Positions 54,601 to 64,000 of a stretch of 64,000 nucleotides of DNA are shown piece by piece. The position numbers and the translations under genes were made by a program. Under the pieces are notes generated by a model. The model had not been told where the DNA came from and searched no databases. It saw only the letters and a program-made list of their open reading frames with translations. Positions within the stretch are counted from its first letter, which is position 1. Every line of letters begins with the position of its first letter. Source of the stretch: CBDDKU01 sp965230375 (GTDB lineage Bacteria > Bacteroidota > Bacteroidia > Flavobacteriales_D > Cryomorphaceae); contig CBDDKU010000026.1 in NCBI GenBank assembly GCA_965230375.1, positions 238,743 to 302,742 on the forward strand. Reading direction: 5' to 3'.

Positions 54601-57600
54601 CGCATCAGGAGTAAAGGTTCCCGAACCACCACTCCAGGTTCCACCTGTTGCTCCTATAATTGAACCATCTAATGTGATGTCTGCATTGTTGGCACAGTAC
54701 TCTGACCCGACTCCGGCATCTACAATGGCGGCATCGATGATCGAAATGGTCATCTGATCAGCAACAGGACTACAAGTACCGTTTCCGGTGGTAGTCAAAG
54801 TCAGTGTTACCGTTCCGGCAGCGATCTCTCCTGCAGAAGGCTCATAAGTTGGGTTGAGAACCGTAGCGTCAGGCGTGAAAGTACCCGTACCACCACTCCA
54901 TATTCCACCAGTGGCGATGGTAACCGATCCGTTCAGAGAAACGACTGCATTGTTTTCACAAACTGTTTGGTCAGAACCAGCGCTGGCCGTAGGAGCCGGA
55001 GTAAAGTTGATTGTAATGTTGTCAGAAGATTCCGCACAGTCTCCGTTTCCGGTAGTTGTCAAGGTCAAGGTCACTGTTCCCGCAGCAATTTCTGAAGGAT
55101 CTGGCGTATAGGTTGCGTTCAGAGAGTTGGCGTTTGGAGCAAAAGCTCCAAGTCCACCGCTCCATGTTCCACCCGTAGCGATCGTTACTGATCCGCTCAG
55201 AGAAACATCGGCGTTGTTCGAACACAATACTTGATCAGGACCCGCATCGGCCGTAGTAGAAGGACCGAATGTGAAGGTCACATTGTCTGCTACTGCGGTA
55301 CATGTTCCATTTCCTGTGGATGTCAAGGTCAGTGTGATACTTCCAGATGTGATCTCACCAGCCGATGGCGTATAAACCGCATCCAAGGTATTGGCGTCAG
55401 GAGTAAATGTACCGGAACCACCGCTCCATGTACCACCAGTTGCACCTGTCACCGAACCACCCAAGTCGATATCCGGGTTGTTTGAACAAACTTCAAAGCC
55501 AACACCTGCATCTACGATCGGTGCTGGGAGTATGGTGATGGTCAAATCATCTGAAACAGGGCTACAGTTTCCATTTCCAGTCGTTGTCAAAGTAAGTGTT
55601 ACCGTTCCCGCCGCAATCTCAGCAGCTGATGGCTGATAAGTCGGGTTCAGTGCATTGGCGTCTGGGGTAAAGATTCCATTTCCACCACTCCAGGTTCCAC
55701 CTGTGGCGATCGTCACCGAACCATTCAGAGATACAAGTGAATTGTTCTCACAAACCGTTTGGTCAGACCCTGCACTAGCAGTTGGTGCTGGTGTAAAGTT
55801 GATGGTTACGTTATCACTTTCCGGAGCACAATCACCATTACCAGTTGTAGTAAGGGTCAGTGTCACCGTTCCGGCCGTAATCTCAGAAGGGTCTGGCGTA
55901 TACACAGCATTTAATGTGTTTGCATTTGGTGAGAAGGTTCCCAAACCACCACTCCATGTTCCGCCCGTGGCTACCGTTACAGCACCAGCTAGCGCTATAT
56001 CTGCATTGTTAGCACAAAGTGTCTGATCTACTCCAGCGCTGGCGGTTGGAGAAGGTCCGAATGTGTATGTCACATTATCAGTTACTGCTACACAGTTTCC
56101 ATTCCCAGTTGAAGTCAAAGTCAAGGTGACTGATCCACTGGTAATCTCACCAGCCGATGGAGTATATACTGCATCGAGGGTATTGGCATCAGGAGTGAAC
56201 GTACCCGAACCGCCACTCCAGGTTCCACCCGTTCCACCAGTCACAGAACCATTAAGCGTCAAGTCAGCATTGTTTGAGCAAACTTCCATCCCTACTCCTG
56301 CATCTACAATTGGAGCTGGTGTAATGGTAACGACCATATCGTCAGATACAGGGCTACAATTTCCGTTTCCAGAAGTGGTCAATGTCAAAGTAACTGTTCC
56401 AGCAGCGATCTCAGCAGCAGTTGGTGTGTACGTCGGGTTCAAGGTGTTGGCATCCGGAGAGAAAGTACCTGCACCACCGCTCCATGTACCGCCTGTAGCG
56501 ATAGAAACTGAACCGTTGAGCGATACTTCTGCGTTGTTTTCACAAACCGTTTGATCAGATCCTGCGCTAGCTGTTGGAGCGGGCGTGAAGTTGATTGTCA
56601 TCTGATCTTGGGTTGGCAAACAGTCGCCATTACCCGTTGTAGTCAATGTCAAGGTCACGGTTCCTGCTGCGATCTCTGTAGCATCAGGTGTGTAGGTAGC
56701 GTTCAGTGCGTTTGCATTCGGGCTAAACGTTCCTAGACCACCACTCCATGTTCCGCCTGTGGCGATGGTTACCGATCCATTGAGTGCCACATCTGCGTTG
56801 TTTGCACAGCGCGTCTGATCCGCCCCGGCATCGGCAGTTGGCGCTGGACCGAAGGTGTATGTCACATTATCGGTCTCAGCCAGACAGTCGCCGTTTCCGG
56901 TTGATGTCAATGTCAGCGTAATTGAACCGTTGGCAATCTCAGAAGCACTTGGCGTATAAACGGCATCCAAGGCGTTCGCATCTGGTGCGAAGGTTCCCGA
57001 TCCACCACTCCATGCACCACCAGTGGCGTTGGCCACCGATCCGTTGAGCGCAATCGCTGGATTATTCTCACAGACTTCTGTTCCAGTTCCAGCATCTACA
57101 ACCGGAGCCGGAGCAATGGTAATGGTCATTTGGTCTGTAACTGCCAGACAGTTTCCATTGCCGGTCGTTGTTAAGGTCAAGGTTACTGTTCCAGCGGCTA
57201 TTTCAGCAGGCGACGGCGTGTAAACCGCACCAAGCGTCGTGTTGTTCGGGTTGAACACCCCGTTACCACCAGTCCAGATTCCACTCGATACAACAGTCAC
57301 CTGTCCGTTCAAGTTTACGTTTGGATCATTGGCACATACTTCCTGATCGAGACCTGCATTGGCCGTAGGAGCCGGAGTGAAAATCAGGTCTACATCATCT
57401 GACTCTGGAAGACAATCGCCGTTTCCTGTTGTTGTCAGTGTCAGGGTAAGTGATCCATTTGCGATTTCAGCCGCGGTCGGTGTATAGGTTGCATTAAGCG
57501 TATTGGCGTTTGGCGAGAATGTACCTGCGCCACCACTCCAAGTTGCTCCAGATGCCACGGTGATTGATCCATTCAGCGAAGCGTCGGCATTGTTGGCACA

Positions 57601-60600
57601 AAGCGTGATATTGGAACCAGCATCAACTGTAGGAGCTGGAGTAAAGTTATAGGTCACGTTGTCGGTCACAGCCGAACAAAGCCCATTTCCAGTTGAAGTC
57701 AAGGTCAGCGTTACCGATCCATTAGAAATTTCCGATGCACTTGGTGTATAAACCGCGTCAAGGGTATTGGCATCTGGAGTAAATGTACCAGAACCACCGC
57801 TCCATGTAGCTCCGGTAGCAATCGTTACAGATCCGTTTAGATCAATCGCCGCATTGTTGGCACAGAAGGTTGCGCCTGCTCCCGCATCCACGGTCGGCGC
57901 AGGTGTGATAGTGATCTCAATCTGATCTGAAGCAGAATTACAGTTTCCGTTTCCAGTTGTAGTTAAAGTGAGTGTTACCGTACCCGCAGCAATCTCACCA
58001 AGGCTCGGGGTGTAAGATGCAAAAAGTGAATTGGCGTTCGGGCTGAATGTACCAAAGCCGCCACTCCATGTACCACCCGTTGCTACCGTCACCGATCCCG
58101 TCAGGTTTACATTTGGATTGTTGGCACATACGGTTTGATCAACTCCAGCGTTGGCCGTTGGTGATGGGGTGAAAGTCAATTCAATATCATCAGACTCTGG
58201 TAAACAGTTTCCATTTCCTGTAGTCGTTACAGTGAGCGTAACTGTACCTGCAGTAAGCTCTGCAGCCGTTGGCGTGTACGTTGGGCTCAAGACGTTGGCA
58301 CTCGGCGAGAATGTTCCCGCTCCACCAGACCATGTCACTCCACCAGCGCCAGTTAAAGTGGCCGTCAATGAAGCGTCTGAATTGTTTTCACAAAGTACTT
58401 GGTCAGCTCCTGCATCGATAGTTGGAGCTGGGCTCAATGTATAAGTAACATTGTCCGTCACAGGCAAACAGTCGCCATTTCCAGTTGAAGTCAATGTGAG
58501 CGTTACCGTTCCCGCTGTGATCTCTCCTGCGCTAGGTGTGTAGACTGCATTTAATGTGTTTACGTCTGGTGTGAAGGTTCCGTTTCCACCACTCCAAACA
58601 CCACCTGTTGCGATCGATACAGACCCGTTCAAAGTAATGTCGGCATTGTTGGCACAGTAATCTGCTCCAGTTCCTGCATCTACAACTGGTGCGGGTGTGA
58701 TGGTAATTTCGATCTGGTCCGTTACAGGGCTGCAGTTTCCGTTTCCAGTTGTGGTAAGGGTCAGGGTAACTGATCCAGCCGCGATCTCACCAAGAGAAGG
58801 TGTGTACGTTGTGAATAGAGAATTGGCATCTGGGCTGAATGTCCCAAAACCACCACTCCATGTTCCACCGGTAGCAACTGTAACACCACCACTCAAGTTA
58901 ACTTCAGGGTCATTTGCACAGACCGTCTGATCTACCCCAGCGTTAGCTGTTGGGCCTGGTGTAAATGTTAGTTCGATGTCATCAGAGACTGGGGTACAAG
59001 TTCCGTTGCCCGTACTTGTCAAAGTGAGTGTCAGGGTTCCAGCTGCCAGCTCTGCAGCAGTAGGTGTATAGGTAGCGTTTAGTGTGTTGGCATTCGGCGT
59101 GAAAGTTCCAGCGCCACCACTCCATACACCACCTGTTGCGATCGTCACACTTCCGCTGAGTGAAACATCCGCATTGTTTTCACACAAGGTCTGGTTCGCT
59201 CCGGCATCTACTGTTGGAGCAGGTCCGAAGGTGTAGGTCACATTGTCTGTAACAGCCAGACAGTTTCCATTTCCAGTAGAAGTCAAAGTCAGCGTTACCG
59301 ATCCCGAAGAGATCTCTCCAAGCGTCGGGGTATAAACTGCATTCAAGGTATTGGCATCTGGAGTGAAAGTTCCCCCTCCACCAGACCAGGTTCCACCTGA
59401 AGCTACCGTTACCGATCCGGCCAATGGAATTTCAGGATTGTTGGCACAGAATTCAGCTCCAACACCTGCATCTACTATCGGCGATGGCGTTATGGTGATC
59501 ACCATTTGATCTGAGACCGCATTACAATTGTCGTTTCCAGTTGTGGTCAGCGTCAGTGTAACCGTACCCGCAGCTATTTCAGCAACAGAAGGCGTGTAAA
59601 CGGCACCTAGAGTTGTGTTGTTCGGGCTGAAAGATCCAGCTCCACCACTCCACACTCCACCTGTAGCGATGGTAACACCACCGGCAAGTACCACTTCGGG
59701 ATCGTTGGCACAAACTTCCTGATCCACACCAGCGTTGGCCGTTGGAGAAGGGGTGAATGTGATTTCCATTTCATCCGATTCAGCGCTACAAGATCCATTA
59801 CCAGTAGTGGTTAATGTCAAAGTCAGCGAACCAGAAGCGATCTCAGCCGCCGTTGGGGTATACGTAGCGTTCAATGCGTTTGCACTTGGGTTGAACGTAC
59901 CGGCTCCACCACTCCAAACTCCACCACTTGCTATGGTAACTGATCCACCGAGTGAAACGGCTGCGTTGTTGGTACACACATCTTGATCAGCTCCTGCATT
60001 TACAGTTGGGCTTGGGCTGAAGGTGAAGGTCACTTGGTCAGTCACGGCAGCACAATCTCCATTGCCTGTTGAAGTCAAAGTCAAGGTGATACTTCCGAGT
60101 GCGATCTCACCTGCAGAAGGTGTGTAAACCGCATTCAGTGTGTTGGCATCTGGTGTAAACGTACCCGAACCGCCACTCCAGCTTCCACCTGTTGCGACAG
60201 ATACCGAACCATTCAATGTTATATCGGCGTTGTTGGCGCAGTAATCGGCATCGGCACCGGCATCCACAACTGGAGCAGGAGTAATCGTGATTTCAATATC
60301 ATCGCTTACGGCATTACAAGTCCCATTACCTGTTGTGGTCAAAGTCAATGTTACAGTTCCAGCAGCGATCTCTGCATTAGATGGTGTGTAAACCGCTCCG
60401 AGTGTCGTGTTATTTGGAGTGAAGACTCCGTTTCCACCACTCCAGGTCCCACCAGTCGCAACGGTCACTTGTCCGTTCAAATCAACGTCAGGATTATTCG
60501 CACAAACGGTCTCATCAGCACCCGCGTTAGCAGTCGGTGAAGGTCCGAATGTAATCAACACATTGTCGGTTGCCGGATTACAATCGCCATTACCAGTTGT

Positions 60601-63600
60601 AGTTAATGTCAGGGTCAAAGTCCCGGCAGCTATCTCAGCTGCGGTAGGTGTGTAAGTGGCGTTGAGTGAATTAGCACTTGGATTAAATGTTCCAGCACCA
60701 CCACTCCATGTACCACCACTTGCTACTGTCACTCCTCCTGAAAGGCTGACATTGGCATTGTTCGAACAAACAGTGATATCCGTTCCAGCATCAGCTGTTG
60801 GTCCAGGTGTAAATGTATAAGTCACATTGTCGGTTACAGCCGTACAGTTTCCGTTTCCTGTGGATGTGAGTGTTAATGTCAATGAGCCACTAGCAATCTC
60901 ACCAGCTGAAGGGGTGTAAACTGCATCCAAGGCGTTGGCATTTGGTGTAAACGTACCAGAACCACCACTCCAAGATCCACCCGTTGCTACGGTAACAGAT
61001 CCATTCAAATCAATATCGGCATTATTCGCACAGAACGTAGCACCAGTACCCGCATCAACGGTTGGAGCCGGTGTAATCGTGATTTCAATATCATCGGTCA
61101 CGGCCACACAGTTTCCAATACCGGTTGTAGTCAGGGTCAAGGTCACTGTTCCCGCCGCTATCTCCCCAGCTGAAGGTGTGTAGGTAGCGAAAAGTGAATT
61201 GGCATTTGGCGTGAACGTACCGAAACCACCACTCCAGGTTCCACCTGTTGCGTTCGACACAGAACCAGTTAGGTTTACATTTGGATTGTTGGCACAAACC
61301 GATTGATCAACCCCAGCGGTGGCCGTAGGGGCTGGTGTAAATGTTAGCACTACATCATCTGACTCTGGCGAACAGGTACCGTTTCCAGTGGTTGTTAGAG
61401 TCAGGGTAACCGACCCGGCAGTGAGTTCAGCGGCTGTAGGTGTGTAAGTCGCATTAAGGGAGTTGGCATTCGGACTATAATGTCCCAGCGCCGCCACTCC
61501 ATGTTGCTCCACCAGCGATAGTGATAGATCCACTTAAAGAAGCTTCGGCATTATTGGCACAAAGCGTTTGGTTAGCTCCGGCATCTACGGTTGGGGCCGG
61601 GCTGAAGGTGTAAGTCACGTTATCCGTAACAGGTAGACAATCGCCATTTCCAGTCGAAGTCAACGTAAGGGTAACCGTTCCCGCACTCAATTCACCAACC
61701 GAAGGGGTGTAAACGGCGTTCAGTGTATTGACATCAGGTGTAAAGGTTCCGTTTCCACCACTCCAGATTCCTCCAGAAGCGACAGTCACCGATCCATTTA
61801 GCGAAATGTCTGCATTGTTTTCACAGAGAACCCCACCTGTACCCGCATCAACAGTTGGCGCAGGTGTAATGGTGATTTCTACTTGGTCTGTTACAGCCGT
61901 ACAGTTTCCATTTCCTGTACTCGTTAAGGTCAATGTTACTGAGCCTGCCGCGATCTCACCCAGCGATGGAGTGTATGTCGCGAAGAGTGAGTTTGCATTT
62001 GGACTAAACGATCCGAAACCACCACTCCACGTTCCACCAGTTGCAATGGTAACTGATCCACTTAGGTTTACTTCGGCATCGTTTCCACATACAGTTTGGT
62101 CAACTCCAGCATTGGCCGTAGGCGCATCGGTGAAGGTGATCGTCATATCATCGCTTTCAGCGAGACAGTTACCGTTTCCGGTGGTGGTCAATGTTAAGGT
62201 AATGGAGCCTGCAGTCAATTCCGCTGCCGTTGGGGTATATGTCGCGTTTAGTGTATTGGCGTTAGGTGAGAATGTCCCTGCTCCACCACTCCAGGTACCA
62301 CCTGTCGCTACAGTCACCGCTCCCGAAAGGGAAACGGCTGCATTGTTTTCACATGCCACCTGATCAGTACCGGCATTTACCGTCGGCGAGTCACCGAATG
62401 TATACGTCACATTGTCGGTCACTGCCAGACAGTCTCCATTACCAGTCGATGTCAATATTAAGGTCACACTACCCGAAGCAATTTCTCCAAGAGTTGGAGT
62501 GTAAACCGCATTTAAGGTATTTGGGTCTGGTGTGAAAGTACCACCACCTCCAGACCAGGTTCCACCAGTGGCTACGGTTACCGAACCATTCAAAGAGATG
62601 TCTGGATTGTTTCCACAAACTTCAGAACCCGTACCAGCATCTACCACCGGAGCAGGAGTAATGGTAATGTTCATGTCGTTACTTACCGCATTACACGTTC
62701 CATTGCCAGTAGATGTCAAGGTCAGGGTCACCGATCCAGCTGAAATTTCAGCCGCAGAAGGCGTGTAGACTGCACCAAGTGTGGTATTGTTTGGTGAGAA
62801 TGAGCCCCCACCGCCAGACCAGATTCCGCCAGTTGCTACCGTTACCGAACCGTTTAGGTTCACGGCCGGATCATTGGCACATACTGTTTGGTCTACACCC
62901 GGGTTTACCGTTGGTGCTGGTGTGAATGTGATCAGAACATCATCGGTAACTGGAGTACAAGAGCCGTTTCCTGTTGTAGTCAAGGTCAAGGTTACTGAGC
63001 CAGCAGTAATCTCCGCTGCGGTTGGTGTATACGTAGCGTTAAGCGCATTCGCGTTTGGCGTGAATGTTCCTGCTCCACCGCTCCAGGCTCCACCGCCTGC
63101 TATGGTAACCGAACCGTTTAGACTCGCACTCGGATTGTTTTCACAAACCACGATGTTAGCCCCAGCATCTGCCGTCGGGGCTGGACTGAATGTATACGTA
63201 ACGTTGTCCGTTTCGACAGCACAGTCTCCGTTGCCGGTTGACGTTAGGGTCAGAGTTACTGATCCATTCGCTATTTCCGTAGCGCTAGGTGAATACACGG
63301 CATTTAATGTGGCTGCGTCGGGAGTAAAGGTACCCGATCCACCACTCCATGTACCACCAGTAGCCACAGTTACAGATCCGTTTAAGTTGATATCAGCATT
63401 GTTGGCACAGAGCACTCCGCCAGCTCCTGCATCTACAACCGGCGCAGGTGTTATAGTGATCGTCATCTGGTCGTCTACTGCGAGACAGTTCCCGTTTCCA
63501 GTGGTAGTCAAGGTTAGCGTTACAGACCCAGACGCTATCTCGGCAGCTGATGGTGTATATGATGCTCCAAGGCTTGTATTATTCGGGTTGAAGGTTCCGT

Positions 63601-64000
63601 TTCCGCCAGACCATTGACCACCTGTGGCTAGTGTCACACTTCCGTTTAGGTTTACGAGAGCGTCATTGGCACAAACCGTTTGATCTGTGCTGGCATTGGC
63701 CGTTGGTGATGCTGTGAAGGTGATGGTTACTACATCTTCCACTGCCATACAGTTTCCATTTCCTGTGGATGTCAATGTTAAGTTGAGTGACCCTGATGCT
63801 ATCTCAGCAGGAGTTGGATTGTATAGTGCGTTAAGTGCATTTGCGTTGGGAACAAAAGTTCCAGCGCCACCACTCCAGGTACCACCACCAGCTACGCTGA
63901 CCGAACCATTCAAACTAACCTGTGGATTGTTCGAACAAACAGATATCGGCGTACCGGCTTCTACAACCGGAGCAGGAGTGAATGTGAATTGCACATCATC
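48646..64000 (-). CDS. Giant SprB-like repeat adhesin with CHU_C sorting domain (partial, one frameshift)
   Basis: At least 5100 residues in the window; the N-terminus lies beyond 64000, as the frame stays open to the edge. From N- to C-terminus: about 55 repeats of 88 residues (TxNAGxDQTVCANN ... GTWSGGxGTFxPNANxLxATYTP ... ITFTPAP), two PKD-like domains at about 48950-49430 (WRWDFGGE and WAWDFGDG), then the type B T9SS sorting domain at 48646-48930 (PNSFSPNGDGVNDVYFVRGG ... FKIYDAWGSEIFS). An extra T near 61478 splits the frame; removing it restores GGAGTFSPNANSL. Each repeat has two conserved cysteines. Surface adhesin, likely gliding or attachment. Confidence 0.88.
49430..53934 (-). repeat. 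Diverged 88-residue repeats (about 17 units)
   Basis: C-terminal third of the repeat region. Units keep the xxDAGxDxxxC start and the WSGGxGTF or WxTxGxGTF core, but differ strongly from each other and no longer follow the three-unit pattern. The boundary at 53934 is the start of the unit TVNAGPDMDVC. Confidence 0.8.
54199..56574 (-). repeat. Three tandem copies of a 792-bp triplet of repeats
   Basis: Three successive three-unit blocks beginning TASAGSDQTVCENN, IVDAGVGxExCxNN and TxxAGxDQxLCxNN. They share variant residues (GGLGxFxPNAN, INFTPAP, IVDAGVG) that mark recent block-wise amplification, each block being 264 residues (792 bp). Confidence 0.8.
57367..63703 (-). repeat. Two tandem 12-unit super-repeats (3.17 kb each)
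   Basis: Block I 60535-63703 (including the extra base near 61478) and block II 57367-60534. Diagnostic unit variants recur 12 units apart: NNTxLGA, NNTTLGAV, NANSLFAT and NANSLFAT in the first unit of successive triplets, the PTLGEIxSGS unit, the PDVNTLNAVYTP unit with NGDCLPVTDNVTY, and VCANNPNVNLTGSV. The next block starts at 57366 with the same NGQVTV...NGVF variant. Confidence 0.82.

Noticed and set aside
53302..63617. Long plus-strand open frames opposite the giant adhesin (for example 62781-63617 and 61728-62363)
   Set aside because: They arise because the repeated gene has biased codons; their products repeat with the same 264-bp period and carry no domain, so they are antisense shadows.
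53934..64000. Repeat region as a CRISPR array or non-coding satellite
   Set aside because: The 264-bp period is a whole number of codons, the frame stays open apart from one base, and there are no spacers or short direct repeats.
1..64000. tRNA, rRNA, CRISPR, insertion sequences and prophage genes
   Set aside because: Looked for in all gaps; no cloverleaf, rRNA stretch, transposase, integrase or phage structural gene was recognised.

Overview
The window looks like a chromosomal segment of a Bacteroidota member, most likely in or near Flavobacteriales. It holds three very long or multidomain secreted proteins ending in the gliding-motility-associated (CHU_C-type) C-terminal domain used by the type IX secretion system (T9SS), a PorP/SprF-family outer-membrane protein, an ECF sigma/anti-sigma/beta-barrel operon, and many TAnnTTTG-like -7 boxes, the promoter signature of this phylum. 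No rRNA or tRNA gene was seen.

Layout. 0-6.3 kb: trpS, gatC, an ECF sigma operon and lepA. 6.5-14.2 kb: two T9SS cargo proteins around metF and ribE. 14.3-22.6 kb: pepA-pdxA, DUF177-rpmF, fabH-accB-accC (fatty-acid initiation) and dxs. 22.9-33.7 kb: an FtsX/MacB-like permease, a TetR-controlled RND efflux operon (TetR, TolC-like, adaptor, RND pump) and asnS. 33.7-43.7 kb: an accessory stretch entirely on the + strand. It carries a small membrane protein, a 1774-residue NACHT/STAND ATPase with a PD-(D/E)xK-like N-terminus (probable antiphage sensor-effector), an exported acetolactate-decarboxylase-like lipoprotein, a GNAT enzyme, a ParDE toxin-antitoxin pair, a cytochrome-P460-like protein and a HigA-like antitoxin with no toxin. 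43.8-47.6 kb: a TroABCD-like Mn/Fe/Zn ABC importer in which one permease is fused to a DtxR/MntR-type regulator, preceded by a 14-bp palindromic operator-like site. 47.65-64.0 kb: a SprF-like protein and a SprB-like giant adhesin whose N-terminus lies beyond the window edge.

The giant protein consists of about 55 repeats of 88 residues in the window. They are arranged in a nested hierarchy: 88-residue units, three-unit blocks of 264 residues, and a 12-unit block of 1056 residues present twice in tandem. The repeats grade into a diverged C-terminal third, then two PKD-like domains and the T9SS sorting domain.

Six genes (pepA twice, accC, the TolC-like gene, asnS, one T9SS cargo gene and the giant adhesin) are interrupted by apparent single-base insertions, mostly in short homopolymers. 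Because essential genes are hit and the reading frame resumes perfectly each time, I treat these as probable sequence errors, not decay, and annotate whole genes across them.
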